A stretch of 64,000 nucleotides of DNA from Ascaris suum (GCA_013433145.1 CM024187.1:1054001-1118000); one strand, 5' to 3'; shown: positions 1-13,110, counted from the stretch's first letter. Made by a program: numbers and translations. The notes: generated from the sequence alone by a model not told the origin.

Positions 1-1016
1 AAAGGAACTCATTCTATAGGACGACTATGATCGAAAATATCACCATATAGGAAATCGTCTTCAAAAAAGTATTTGATACAAAACGTTTCATTTTAACATC
101 AGGATTCGCATCATAGAATTGCTAATGTGATATAAATAAAATATGGAAACGCTATAGACAAAAGTATCTCGTTCGTGGTAAAGTCATCGTTCGATTAGTT
201 CGAAAGGACTTACATGAATATCAATGCTAGTAGGTTATCAGAATAGCTACTAGAAAACCCAACATGAAAATAGCTGCATAGATTCTTCTCTTCAAAGCAA
301 TCACTGTAGTATGAATGTTCTAAGCATGATGGCATTAAATATGCGAATGCTGAAAAACATGATAGCACATACGAAAAAATTCCCACGCAAAAATTACAAC
401 ATTATGCAATATTCACCGTTCCAATACTAAAGATTGGCAGGTAAACATTATGGACGAGTCGAAATTTTCTCAGCTTTCCGAAACTTGTTCAGAGGGCTTG
501 AATTTGCTTGACTTATGCACAAAAAGTAACCTTGCCAGGAAAATCAGTCTAAAGAGAGTACTAAGACATAAAATAGCTTCCTTTAGCTATTGTAGTATAA
601 CAGATACAACAGCATGAAGATGGGAGTTTGCACTTTGATAAAGGTCCTGCTTCTCTTCACAAGCCAACCACACTTTGCAAATTATGGTCGAACTAATTTA
701 TGTTTTCTTGCTGAGAATTTAAACTTGAGAATATCTCACCGTTCCGTATTGCTTGACTTCGATGTATTAACGCTCAAACATTCCAACAATAAATGCTGAT
801 AATTGAAACATATAGAATTTTTTAAGACTCTAATTGCTGCGCATATAGAACAATTCGCATTCAGCTAGCGCCTACATTTCGTTACAAAACATTTTCGACT
901 ATTCTCTCGATGCTTGAAAAAACCCTTTGCTTATAGGAATAAATAAAATAATATTCACAGCGGTAGCTTCTCTAAGCACTGAGCAAAAAAAAAAAGTGGC
1001 AAAAAGAAGTTTTCAG
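1..1016. other. sequence upstream of the first recognised ONECUT exon
   Basis: Expected to be ONECUT intron, since the exon at 1017 begins mid cut domain. I searched for the first half of the cut domain and did not find it. A 61-codon frame at 614-799 has a hydrophobic start but no other support. Confidence 0.5.
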
Positions 1017-1158
1017 GTCACAGGGAACGTTATCCGATTTGCTGAGGAATCCTAAGCCATGGTCGAAGTTGAAAAGTGGTCGAGAGACGTTCAGACGTAT
1101 GGCGAAATGGCTACAAGAGCCCGAATTTCAAAAGGATGTCCGCACTACGACTTGGCAG
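1017..1158 (+). CDS. onecut: ONECUT exon: C-terminal half of cut domain
   Basis: The exon follows a good 3' splice site (gttttcag) and ends before gtatag. It encodes SQGTLSDLLRNPKPWSKLKS, then GRETFRRMAKWLQEPEFQ, the hallmark second half of a cut domain. The frame then slips by one base at CAAAAGG (about 1129-1135), because the expected continuation RMSALRL is in the neighbouring frame. A second slip, an extra G in CTTGGCAG just before the donor, breaks the expected RLAACKRK junction with the next exon. Confidence 0.92.
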
Positions 1159-4100
1159 GTATAGTAAAACTTTTAATTCTCTAATGCTGCGGGCGATTTG
1201 GATATTAACCAACGATTTACTTTATTTCCTCCGCAACCGTTGTGAAAACCATGATACTATGGTGTGGTTTTGTTCGGCTGGACAAAATTACTAACAGTTA
1301 GATGCTTCGTGATGCTTTTCGTATCGCTTGATATAGCATTTGTAGGGTGCATTCCCCTAACACTCTTCCTTTTGATAAAAAGGATGCGAATGCACCGACG
1401 ACTGGCCTATGCATGTTTTTCTTCCACGTGTAGTTGCCACGATACCCTCTCACTGTGTGTTTTATAGCGTTTACAACCTCACCTTAAACATTTGCTCGTT
1501 GTTTTCGATAAACCTAAAGCATAAAGTACCAGCGTACCACAGAAATGAGAGGGAATTGAGGACTGTTCATGGTCGACAACTTGTTTTCTGCTGTCTTCCA
1601 GTAAGGATAGCAGTAATGTCCAGCAAAAGAATTTTTACTGTACCATACCTTCTTCACTATCCGCCACTTCCCTTCTTATTTCTGCGTTAGCCGTTTTGTG
1701 CCACGAAATTTTGTACCCACTATCAATAGAATAAGAGATCGATCATACGTTTAAGTTTATCATGTAAACTTTGAGTACCATGATTATTACTATAGGCAGT
1801 TTTGCCCCTCTTCTAGACTACGCTCGAGATATAACCATTAAGCTTCCTTTAATAAAATAAAACAATGGATAAAGGATATCCAAGGAAGTTTTTTCTTCAT
1901 GCACTACTCATGTCCTAATTACCTATAAGTGATAATTGTGAGCTTCCAATTTTTCTTTAAAATGTATTCCAATCATAAGGCGTTCCAGTCTAGTATGATT
2001 TACGTTTGTCTGTGAATATCTGCTGCGAGTGAACGTGTTGGACAACGTCATTTACGCAATTTGTTTTTGGATCCTAATTGACGCAACTCGTGAGGCAAAG
2101 AAACGTGAATAGATGCATACTGAGAAGTCGGAAAGATTGAGAAGAGGTATGTGAGCATAAGCGAGGAACAGGAAGCAGAGAGAGAGGCTAAGCAAACCAA
2201 ATGCATGTGCCAGGATGACAGCTGTCTACGACAGATGGCTATTTTCATGCCGTACATTATATGTGGTAGTAAGCGTTGGTCATGGTGTAAGGGGGACGAG
2301 CGAATGCAGCAAACAATACGAATGCTGCTAAGGCAGATAGTGCTTCTCCTTCTGGCAGTCAAGCTCATATAGCGCGACGAGTATTCGCCCATTTTTCTGC
2401 ATACAGCACCTCTTAAAAATTATGGGTGGTCTGCTAAACGAGAAACAAATTAGCTCCGAATAAATCGACGACCAAAGAAGATATGCATAATTCCGAATGC
2501 AAATGAATGAAATATAACCGAGAAATTGTATGGTTGTTGATGTGGTAATAAAATTAACCGAGATAATCTTGCAATACTATGAATCTATAAACGATTGATC
2601 AAAAAAACGCGCATCTCATAATCGGCTCTAGATTTTTGCCACTGCGCAGTGTTTAAACTTTAGAAAATACTATCAGATAATCGTTTCATAACGTTTTTGA
2701 AATTATCATCTTTAAAGCGTTAAAAAAAAAAACATCGGCCAACCCTAACAAATCTTCTGTGGAAAATGAAGCAACTTTTAAGCTTCTCGAGATCTCTAAC
2801 GATAAAAACACTCGGTCGTTGAAAGTTTTCTAGGTTTTTCCTGGAAAAGATCAATTGCATCGAATTTTGGGCAAAAAAAAAAATGGCCATAGAGCATAAT
2901 TCGTCAGCAAGTTTTTATCCAGCCAATAAGTTGCTACTGTCCGTATGATCCATATTCACCGTGAACCGCATCTAATCCGTTTCGTCTCCTTGCAATGTAT
3001 TTTGATATATTGAAAAATGCGCTCTCATCTTCTATGTGTTCTTTCGCACAAGTACTGTCTGTTTGATGTCGTATGTGTTATGGAACTGTAAATGCCTAAT
3101 ACTAAAAATAATTCACTCATACAATAACAAGGAAACGATGTAAACTTTGATCTCCATTTGTATCACCTAATTCACATCATAGTAAAATGTGATGGAAATC
3201 TATTCAAGTATGATTTACAGCCCTATTAGAGCAACTTCATCGAAGATAAGTAATATGTGGACGAAACTCGTGCTAGCTATGAAATGATAGCAAATTTTCG
3301 AATAATCGGGCTGTGTTTTCATAAGCTTTCGTGAATTTATTTTGTAAAGACACAAAGGTATTATTACCGCTTTGTTTCACAGATACCTAAGCGTAAATTT
3401 GAGAAAGCGCATTATGACAAGCTAGCGTCCGGGCGCATGTTTGCACGCCTAGTGTATGTGTGTGCACAACCTCAGCTTGAGAACGACTGGAAGTGGTGAA
3501 AATATGAAATTTGATAGGTATAATGTCCATCATAAAACAAACCCTCACAGACCATAACTCACGTTGATCCATCAATGACAATAAAAGGTGTGCCTGCTTT
3601 CCATTTTGAAATGGTCAAGTTACGGTAAAATTTTACAAAATAACTTTGAGCGGTTGGTTTCAATTTAAATATGAGGGCATTGCTTCAAGTACTCATTGTA
3701 TTTTGCAACTTGTAGAAGCAGGAGCAGATTTAAAAAAAAGCGCATATCACTTCAACTCCTCTGGCATCTCTTTCATTCGTTTCTGTGAAGTTGATGAGGC
3801 CTTCAATATGCGCTGACATCTGCTTCTTGAAATGGGCGCTTAAACAAGCGAATTTTAATTCGTGGCTATATGTTTATCATTCCATCACCTAATTCCAGGT
3901 CATTTCTTAGTAGAATAAAACCTCTAGAAAGGGCTCGTCGAGTGTTTGGGCCCAATATTTCAAATAAGTTCAACAGTTTCGAGCTCTATAGCTAGCAGAG
4001 ACGAGACCATAGTTTTTTTTTTCTAACATCCAACCTGGTACAGTAAGGCTCCAACCACGTGTATGTCAGTGCATAGAGTGTCGTAAAGGACGAATCGAAG

Positions 4101-7100
4101 AGCTACGAAGAACTGTAAGGACGGTTTGGGAAGAAATAAAGAAATAAAGTTCTCTTATTGGCGAAAGAAACAAAGTTCTCGACATAGAGCAACTCTCTTA
4201 AGAGGTTGCGTAAAACAGTTCAGTTTCTGAACATTGCATTTTTTCCTTGAGTTTAATCCTCACCATATTTTATTAACGAACAAAGACCACTTCACTTTGT
4301 TCACCTTTTAAGGAGTATTTTTATGTGCTTCGTACTATATTTATGTCACTTCATTATGGATTCAGTCATAGTGGCTTCTCTTTTCGCCGTTTTCCTACCT
4401 CACCTGAAAATCTTTTGAAAGAACTATGACAATGCAAGAAAATTAGCGAGATTAAGAGTTTTGTCATGCTTTGAAGTAAAAACAATTGTTGTTCTCGAAC
4501 TATCATTCTATTCTTTGGAAAGTGAGACGAATGGGGAAAAGTGTGGGAGGTAGTCGAATGCATGCTGAAGCTATTGATCATATGCGATAGAATTACTGAC
4601 CTTCTTATTATAAATGAGGCAAGCGGGTTGGTTTAAATGAAATCCGTTTGAATAACGTAAATATTTATGAAGATCTAACCATAAAAAAGAAGTAATATAG
4701 GAAACGCATTTTGAAGGAAATCTGATTGGATGAGAAGAAATGAAAAATGATACTTATATTAAATCTCTATGAATTCCAATCCTCCAAAAAAATTGCTTTC
4801 TATGCCCAAATTTGAGCATATTTCCGCATGTGATAAAAATAGTGTTGCGTATTTATACTTCGATATTTATAAACACAAATATGAATCGATGAAAGAAAAG
4901 TATGCGAAATTTGTGGCTTGGAAAATCAAATATTTTATTAAAATTGAAAGGGGGGGGGTGAAAAATTGTTTGAAAGAAAACGCATATATTGCAAAAAAAA
5001 AATTTTTTTTTGTTCAAATATTAAATTATCGCCATAATTCTGAGCGATGCAGAGCGATTGTTTACTAAAAATTCGACAACTCTAGGCATTTCCAATAACG
5101 AAAAAAAAAAAATCACCTCAAGGCATAAATGGCTTTGTGACAAAGCGCGACTCAGTATGTTCTTAATAAAGAAAGCTGTAAAAAATGCATATCACGGTGA
5201 CTGCTTGGAAGCTATAACACTTTTTGTCGTCTACGGCCAACCACCCTGATGCTCTTAATATTAAAATAGAGCAACAACAATATGAATTGTTCATATGGCA
5301 TTCGTCTATTTCAATGTTTCGTTCGCTCTAATTCGCCCTTTTTTTATTAGCTATAATTTTCTTTCTTTTTTTTGAATATTTTCTAAGCATTCTAGTAATT
5401 TTTCTTGTGTTGTCTCGTTTTATGAACCCTCATTTAGTTGATGTTATACTCACCTCGACTTTCGCAACTTTCGCTATTTTCTCACCAAGTGCTTTGCTGG
5501 CTATTCTCCTTAGAGGGTTGAAATTTCAAATATGCCAAACTGCATGTGAATTTACCCATGGGACAGAACGTTCGCTGCTGCTATCTGACGCTGTTTTGCT
5601 AACTACACACTTCATACGCAATGGGCGCACTTCCTGGCCTTAAAAAGGATACACTCAAAGCAAAGGGAACTTAAATTCCCAAATTTTATTTCCTCCAATA
5701 TGTAGCTATGGGAGCTAAGCTATTAAGCAAACGATGCGGGCGTGGGCTGATACTCATGCAAGAAGAGGGGCGAAAAAAGTTGATATTCGTTGTTCTTGTT
5801 TTCAACATAAAGTTTTGCCTGTTGTTTTTGTTAGTCTTCATTCTTCAAAGGTTTTCGTGAAGAAATGATGCTTTTGATTCCGCTATGGGAGATGTCAGAT
5901 CTGCTCAAGACTAAGGATGGTTTTATTTTTCCTCAGATGATTGCTAACCTTCGTTTACGTGGAATGCGATCGGCATTTTTGCCTGTTCATTTAGCAATTT
6001 GAAAAAAATTCCTCTAGAATTTGAACGCAAATGACGAATGCCACTAGCTTTCAGGATCGACCAGAATTTCGGCCTTTTAGAATCGCTGTTTTTCACTGTA
6101 TTCAACGAAAGCTCGCACATTTTGAACAATTGGAAAGCCGAAAGCATCAGACAACTTTCGCTCAAAAAAAAAAAAAAAATCTTTGACTGTTGAAATGCAT
6201 CGAACAAATAGTGACTGCTTCGCATCAAAATCATTTTTTAGATACTCTTTTCTTAAAGCTGCTATCCTGAGCAATTTACTATCTTTTATCACGTTGTTTT
6301 GAAATGAACCTAGAACTAGCTGTTAGAACCTCAGGTTGCTCGGAAAACCTCCCATTTAAACACTATGGCATCAACACAAGTCAAAACCGATTGAAAGTTT
6401 TCGAGAACACTAAGAAAGACGAAATATGGTGTGAAATGACAAGAAAAGTACAATTAGACAGTAGGAAGTTCAGATTCACTGATCATGTTTTATCGAACAC
6501 CCCACCCTCCAAGTTTCAAATAGCTCCTCCACTTTCTTGATAATCCAATCTTCTCGTCCAAAACAGTTCATCAAAAGATATTTGCAGGAAATAATCTGAG
6601 ACTTTACACACCAATCTTATTCTCGCTGGAGTTTCTTCCCCATCACTTTTCGCTAGTCAAAAAGTTTGATGATTTTTTTGTCAGCCTATACTTTTTCTTG
6701 TCAAAGTTTTTCCACTATATGGCACGAGTTTAAATTGCCTCGACATTAACTCAGTGAGGCTTTTATGACTTGATTATTCGAGTGGAATAGATTGTTGATT
6801 CTAGCTTACAGTTCATTATTTTTGTGAGAATTTTTCCCGAAAGCTTGACAGATTGAAAATCGTAATTAAAATACGTTCATAATGATTCTGCCGGTATGCA
6901 TAGATATATGAGTATATAGCATTTTTGCTGATGTTAAAACAAGCCGTCCTTCGCCAAAAAATTTTGTTTGGCATGAGAGAGGGGTTATCAAAGGAAGGGC
7001 TGTTCGCCTGTACCAAAATGAAAGGGATTTGCTGGTGTGTTTTGAAATTTCCCGCTTTTAACATAAAGTTGGATGGCGGAGCGTTTGAAGATAGACTTTT

Positions 7101-8646
7101 TCATTTGAAGATGGAAGTAGAAGAGGTTCATACATTTATTCTGATGTTATTTCCTTTCAGCATGTAAGCGAAAAGAGGAGCAGCAGAGAATGGAGGTGTT
7201 CAACCTGTTGCACCAAAGAAAAACCGCGACTTGTCTTCACTGATATACAGCGGCGCACTCTTCAGGTTAGTTTGCAGTTTATTCAACGTCAAAAGCAACT
7301 ACAATTTCTTTGTGCAGTTAATAAAATTTGAACACACCGTTTTTGCTGTTTGCAGCTTCGAGGATATTTGCGTTTCAAATAAGCGAGAAAACTTATTTGA
7401 ATAGCTTACACTGTGTGGACTTTGGACCTCTATTTTCCATATGAATCTTCATACATCAATAATTATATGCAAAGAAGTCTCAGTTGCGCTCATTCGCCTT
7501 CTTTTCTGCCCTAACCTGTCGAAAGGCTCGCTAAACAGCATTGATTCACACATGCCCAGGTCGCATAGTATGGGGGGTAATGGGACGAACCAGGTGCATA
7601 ATCCTTCATCAAACCGTCCGTTATTCGTCCTCAGTGTTTTGAAGACTGCAAATATCCTAACTGCAGCGGTATATGTTAAATCAAGAGAGGAAACTTGATT
7701 TTAGACTACCCCATGATTTGTATTACTTTTACCAAAATTCGCGTAGATCGTTTCGAAATGAAATTAGTGAGCAAACATAGCGAATACGCACAAACAATGC
7801 TTTCGTAATGAGCTCTTACAAGTAAACTTACAAAAGTGCATAGAAATGACAACTCATCTGATATCGAGTTCTTTCTGTTCCACAAATAGTCCACTGTCTT
7901 TAAAAAACCCTAAATTTGCGACGACGGCATGAAAAATGAGGCCTGATGTGAGGAAAAAATGCCCAATCATGCTATGCAATGATTAAAAAGTTTGGGGAAA
8001 AAACATTTGACCTATGTACATAAAATATTTCTTCGGCTTCTTTATCTGTACGAGGTCCTGATTTAAAAGGCCCTCTTTGAAATAGGTACTACGATCACGT
8101 TTATTTTAGCTTCATTTTGATGCCATCTAGCACTCAGCTACGTCTTTTAGCACCTGAATCGTGACAACACTGAACACCGCAGTATACATCCATAAATATA
8201 AGTAATCAAAAGGCCATGAAAAAAGCGCAATATATGCATTAGAAAGAAAGCATCATAGTTTACCCATAGATATTGACGCAAAATTCTAAAAAAATGAGAT
8301 TGGTGGTCCGTTCCCAAACAAAGAGAAAAATTTCGGGCTAACTGTTACAGATTAGCTATTTGAGGAATTATATTTCAAAACAGTCATCAAAAGAGCACAG
8401 CTCATAAACAGAAACCGCTGCAGGCGATTTTCAGAGACGAAACGCCCATCACGAGAGATGCAGTTGACGATCTCACAGCAGTTGCAACTTGATCCTACTA
8501 CGGTGGCCAACTTCTTCATGAAACGCAAGACGTCTGGTCATGATCGTAGTAGGCAAGAAGAGGAACAGTCAATGATTTCGTCGACCGCAACCGAAGAACA
8601 AGTGCTCAGCCCGTTGCCACCTCCGCCTGTTTTCGAGCAACTTTAG
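1017..8646 (+). CDS. onecut: ONECUT-family cut-homeodomain transcription factor, 3' part (3 exons, frame interrupted)
   Basis: Nuclear DNA-binding transcription factor of the ONECUT class: one cut domain followed by a homeodomain. The window holds the C-terminal half of the cut domain (1017-1158), the linker and homeodomain start (7161-7265), and the rest of the homeodomain with the tail to the stop (8424-8646). Introns are about 6.0 and 1.2 kb. The 5' exons, including the first half of the cut domain, should lie left of base 1. Protein conservation is very high, but the literal frame is broken by about six 1-2 nt indels, almost all in A or G runs. If they are discounted, exon phases agree exactly (1-nt carry into exon 3, phase 0 into exon 4). 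This is either a consensus-sequence error or a very young pseudogene. C. elegans ceh-48 is the likely relative (from memory). Family assignment is near certain. Confidence 0.93.
1159..7160 (+). other. long ONECUT intron
   Basis: This ~6-kb intron separates the cut domain from the linker/homeodomain exon. It is AT-rich with scattered A/T runs and a stretch of 9 Gs near 4949-4957. Short open frames such as 2151-2372 (+) and its antisense 2048-2392 (-), 4769-5068 and 6304-6540 show no recognisable family and no convincing splice pairs. A short candidate (5938-6003, after ttttcctcag) begins with ATG but has no independent support. I see no further ONECUT exon here, and none is needed because the protein is contiguous across the intron. 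Confidence 0.7.
7161..7265 (+). CDS. onecut: ONECUT exon: inter-domain linker and start of homeodomain
   Basis: The exon is bounded by ttcctttcag and gttagt. It encodes ACKRKEEQQR and, after frame changes, the canonical homeodomain start PKKPRLVFTDIQRRTLQ. The literal frame is disrupted twice: one A appears missing at AGAATGG (about 7187) and two extra As are present in AAAGAAAAACCG (about 7215-7226). Net +1 gives 105 nt where 104 would be in phase. Nothing else in the exon departs from the family. Confidence 0.9.
7266..8423 (+). other. ONECUT intron
   Basis: Intron between the two homeodomain exons, gttagt...ctgcag. The acceptor context (accgctgcag) lacks the T-rich TTTCAG typical of nematodes. 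It holds an unassigned open frame at 7441-7698; I see nothing else. Confidence 0.6.
8424..8646 (+). CDS. onecut: ONECUT terminal exon: homeodomain helices 2-3 and C-terminal tail
   Basis: It encodes AIFRDETPITREMQ, then ISQQLQLDPTTVANFFM, characteristic of ONECUT homeodomain helices 2 and 3. Expected next is NARRRGHDR, containing the invariant Asn51 and basic recognition-helix residues; the literal translation gives KRKTSGHDR. This is explained by one extra A (ATGAAACGC for ATGAACGC) followed by one missing base about ten nucleotides later, a compensated double indel that scrambles only five residues. The frame is then open through an acidic/Ser-Gln tail and a Pro-rich end (LSPLPPPPVFEQL) to TAG at 8644-8646. 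No AATAAA signal is obvious just downstream. Confidence 0.92.
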
Positions 8647-10509
8647 AGGTGCATCCATGAAATGTGCACAGCATCCACCTTTAGCGCCACACTCCCACCT
8701 AGCCTCCTATCTCCTTACACATTAAGGTTGCTGCAATTTCGCATGCCCTTGATATAGGAGTAGGAGTAGAATGAGCCTAACATCGACCTCGTTAACCGTC
8801 CATGGTATATACATAGGCAAAGTCGCTGAACACATCGTTTTTGAATGCTATCAAAGAACGAAAATTTTTGCAAGAAATATCCCCTCCCGGCAAAGGCAGC
8901 ACCAACCTATTTCAGGAGTGAGAAACAAAGGAGAGTGTTCACGAAAAGGAATGCGGAATGCGCCAGCGTACTTTCTACTGAAGCGTTATGTAATGCAGCA
9001 AACGTTTTTAAAGTTGTTGGGATTTTTTGAAGAAAATTTGCGCTAATTTATCCGTTTTTATTTTGATCATTGCACTTCGATTCCAGTTAATGAGCAATAT
9101 TAAAACTAGGTGAGCCTTTCTGATTAAATTTGCCTAAATTTTTCAAGTTTTTCATTTTCTTCCGGTGATTTGATAGGACAGTGAAGTTACTTTGAAAGCT
9201 ACATTGTAGGCGCCAAACGAACCGCACATTCACCTTCCAATTCCATTTGTGCCGATTTTTGAAGTTATTCTCATTCAAGATGTTATCATTGACATTTGTT
9301 CATGTGTTCTGTTTGAGATGATGGTGATCGCATGAGAAATAACCAAACACACACACACATCTCTAAAAATTTGTAAGTGATACCTTTAAAATGAAGTACT
9401 AAAAATTAATGAGGAATCGCTTTAAGTTCTACCTCTCTCAACGGGCATTCCACTAATAGAAAATTCACGGATAATCGACTTTTCAATGACGTACCTGATA
9501 AACAGTGTGGAAAACATTAAAACCTTGTCCTAGAGTAACATTCATAGTGTTTATATAATTTATTTAACGCCTTATTCATAAATTCAGTGAATTTGCAAGT
9601 ATTAAAACAATACAGGTTGCAGGCGAATAATAAAGTATTCAATAATCGCCTTTGGAGAAAAACGACCCTACGAGCGTTTCGTATGGCTGTTCGACAACAG
9701 GTATACTGCATTTGACTAACATTTCGCTGTTTAAGATATGGTTATTCAGAAAGCATTCATGCTAAAGTTTTCCATCCCCCCTAATAAGTTGCCGATAAGA
9801 GAACATCGCTAACAGCCTAATGTAGCTTGATTGCTCCATATGGTTAATCGCGTAGCAACTGCACCAATTATGCCTCTTTTTCGCACTTTTTTTTAAAGAG
9901 AAAATGTATTTGAAAAATTTCCTCAACGAAATCATACATTTATCTTTATTCTATGGCGACATATGTTTTAAATGATTCCCTTAGGATTCTTAATAATAGG
10001 TTGTAAGTAGAGTGAATAATGGAATTTGAAGGCCTTCTTAGTGCTACAATGCCCGAAAAAACCTATAGTAAAGGATTGAGGAAGTAACGAACTTTTACTA
10101 AATAGTGAATAGTTGTGAGAAAATATTTTTAAACAGGAATTTAGCGTTTTCCTTAGCATATGCCGAAATGAAGAGCAAATCACAAATGCATATACGTAAA
10201 TAGCGATAGATTTAAAGGATACAAAAAGAAATTCACAACCAGTAGGAATGGCGTATTTTAAAAAAAAAGAGCAGAATGTGGCTATTTTTATGGAAAACTC
10301 TCAGTCTGAATGGCGAGGAAGGTTTTCTTTTGTGGAGCAAATGCAAGCCAAATTGAGGTCCGTGACCTCAATGCCTACGTCAGCGTCGCTCCAAATTGAT
10401 AAAATACAGCTGTGTTCCTTCGGGTGTTCCGTAGGTTGGAAGCTTACTAGTTCAGCAGACCTCATCCGCTACCTCGAGAACCCTTGAGAATCGGGCCACT
10501 CAGGCCAAC

Positions 10510-10750
10510 ACCACAAGCACTAACACTGTTTTCATTATCGCTAGTATTACTTGCTAGTGTTACTAAAAAGACTGACCATTTTCACCTACCACGATTACTA
10601 TAATAATATCACGGTCACTACTTAGAAACACTAATAATTACTATGAGTAAACTTGCGGCTGATACTACTAAACTAGTCATAAAACTTGGTTATTCTCACT
10701 GATATGCACTGCTAGTCTCACTAATCCTGCTAATGTTACTAATACTAAAA
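10510..10750. repeat. degenerate ACTA/CTAA-rich low-complexity tract
   Basis: The motifs ACTAATA, GCTAGT, TTACTA and CACTAA recur about every 8-12 bases without a fixed period. It looks like a decayed short tandem repeat. It runs directly into a GGCGCGCC site at about 10751. Confidence 0.5.
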
Positions 10751-10824
10751 GGCGCGCCTACATGCTCTCATCCTTACGTCGGAGCATTCCAGTCCATATG
10801 CCTCGATGCTACTCCTCAAAAGAC

Positions 10825-10885
10825 CCGAGAATCGAACCCAACCCAATTCGCCTTCTGAGCGTCACAATGCCAGTGCGAAAATCAC
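10825..10885 (-). pseudogene. possible tRNA-like relic
   Basis: Read on the minus strand, a GGTTCGATTC box-B-like segment follows a possible 7-base anticodon-type loop flanked by CGC/GCG. The acceptor stem and D arm do not fold convincingly. It may be a tRNA-derived repeat fragment or chance. Confidence 0.2.
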
Positions 10886-11317
10886 GAGTATTTGTAGCTA
10901 TCATCTTGGCTGTAGTGGTTAACAGGTGAAGAGAAAAATTGTTCTCTGATCTTAAATAGACTGCAACGAAATTCCACTGCCAATGTAGCGTTCTCTATTA
11001 AAAACCTAGAACGGGATATGACACTGACGTCTTTCTGCATTTACACCTAGAATTGCGAGGTTCTCACATAAGAACTTCACTGTAAATGTTTTTGCTTGTC
11101 GATTTGAATATTAAAAGTATTTCACAAAAAGATTATGAGCTATGTTTTGTTACTTCGATTGGCGATCACTCAGATTTTCGTTGATCGTTTTCCGTTCTCT
11201 TCATGATGCATGCTTGTTGCGTTTGTCGCTAACCTATGCAAAAATTTTCACGGTGTTATTCTTCATTTTTTGTATTATGCCTGTATTATGATCATGTTTA
11301 TTATCATTACCACTACT

Positions 11318-11346
11318 ATTATTATTACTATTATTATTATTGTTAT
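11318..11346. repeat. (ATT)n microsatellite
   Basis: Imperfect ATT/ACT trinucleotide run; a second (TTA)n tract lies near 11985-12006. Confidence 0.8.
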
Positions 11347-13014
11347 TACTTCTGTTAATGTCAAAATTATTTTCTGCACGCTTATCAAACAGGATGTAAA
11401 GCGCTTCCACAAATTCTCGTAAATGATCTATTTTCGGCAGTATTTTGGCCATGCATTTTCTTTAACAATACGGTTGGTATTAGATCATCATGGTGGTCTT
11501 ATAAAGGCCGATTTTCCGCTTTAATCTACTTCAGGTCTTGAGTTAATCAATAATTAGAATGTGAAATATCAGGTCTTAGCAGCACTCTTAGAAGGTGGAC
11601 AAGCAAAAAGAACATTTTCTATTCCACGCATTCAAAAATGTGGTAGTTTGCACTACACTAAACAGAAGCCTCTAAAAGAGGCGTAAGGGACATATTTGAA
11701 CTATGCGAATGAAGAGAGAATGTTGCGGTCAACAACTGTCGATATGCTTCTTTATAGATCAATTGTACAAAATCTGAAATCAACTTAGAAAGTTATGGTC
11801 TACGATATTGCTTCTTTTTTTTTTTCTAACCAAGCAAGATGCTTGCCATTGTTTTCTGTCTAGTCGATATTGTCTTGTCTATCGAAAACTTTCATGGATT
11901 TTTTTTTTTTCTCTCTAGTCGTTGGAACTATTTCCATCATTTTGATCAACGCAGCGATCATTCATTTATGGATTAATCAATAATTGTTATTATTATTATT
12001 ATTATTTTTTCTTTGTTAGTGATATTAGCTCAAGTGTTTATTGGTAATGCGCATTTTTTTTTTTGAAAGTTTTTATTTTCAACACACAAAATATGCTTCA
12101 ATGCATTAATTCTTCTTCGAGATGGGAAGAAAGCATTGCAAAAATTGCAAAATTTGTACCGTTATTTCGATAAATCATTTTAATTATTAGTTATATAGCT
12201 GTTTAACCGACCGATGATCTAACTAGATTTTGGTTTGCAAATGGTCGAATTCATTGTTGCCGATCTGTTGCAATAGTTATTCGACGATAGCTCGAGAATT
12301 CCCAATCAACTAGTCTTACAAACAAAGTTCCAAAACATGATCTTTATTGACTGGGATCATTTGCCATAGCTTTACTGGACTAGATTACAGCTTTATGCAA
12401 AAACAGCCATTCAGCAAATTTAACAATTCGTTATATGTAAGATCTCCGTTTTCACGATCTCAACGGTTTATCCTACAGCCAACATTCAACGGCAATAAGT
12501 GATGTCGAGATCTCATAAAGAATACTAGAAGATGGCAATCCTTTTTCTTATATATAGTCATGCGATAAAATGTTCGAAATAGTAAATCCATCCATTCATA
12601 TAAGTACTAAGAAAAGGTAGAAAGTTAGATACAAGAGAGATGTACAGCGAGACAAATGAAATACAGGTGCTGAGCAATGGCGCTGCGGGAAAACAATGGA
12701 GTTAACCCTCGACTGCAGTAGGGCGAACATACTGCAGAGGTGAAGATATAGGTGAGAAGGATTGTATGCGAATCGTAAATTGCAACGTAAGAGTATGCTA
12801 AATGCGCGATTTTAAAACTTAGTCATGCTATAAAAGTCTGCAATAACAATGCTTCAATATGTAGACCGCGCCTAATTCAAGTGCGCCGATTGTTTCACCA
12901 TCGTACATTAGTACAGCAGCTCGCGCGAAAAAGAACGTTGTCCCTTCCTTACTAGCAGTCATTTCAACTGGTTAAACCACATGTTGTGACTGGTCACCAA
13001 CTGTTGACTCTTGC

Positions 13015-13110
13015 AGCGCCGACGTTGAAGAGGGAGGCCGAATGTGAACGTGAAAGCACACGAGATAGTAGAAATGGTTTACTGGGGAGCACCACAGCTC
13101 CCGAGACGAG
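13015..13110 (-). repeat. dispersed repeat copy A (inverted relative to copy B at 16.0 kb)
   Basis: The reverse complement of this segment shares CTGTGGTGCTCCCC, CTATCTC, TTTCACGTTC and CGGCCTCCCTCTTCA, in the same order, with 16018-16082. On the same strand a TATATAAG box-like sequence lies upstream (13230-13237), so this could be a terminal part of a transposon or solo LTR. Internal transposon genes were not recognised. Confidence 0.6.

Larger units (their letters stand above)
8647..12970. other. intergenic sequence downstream of ONECUT
   Basis: No gene is recognised here. It contains a short (CA)n run near 9349-9358, a degenerate ACTA-rich stretch at 10510-10750, a tRNA-like relic near 10830-10880 on the minus strand, and TTA/ATT microsatellites near 11320-11345 and 11985-12006. 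Short frames (8771-9046, 10248-10487, 11210-11422) are unsupported; the last is partly the microsatellite translated. Confidence 0.5.

Noticed and set aside
2048..2392. 114-codon minus-strand ORF in the ONECUT intron
   Set aside because: No splice support, no family, and the opposite strand is equally open; probably chance.
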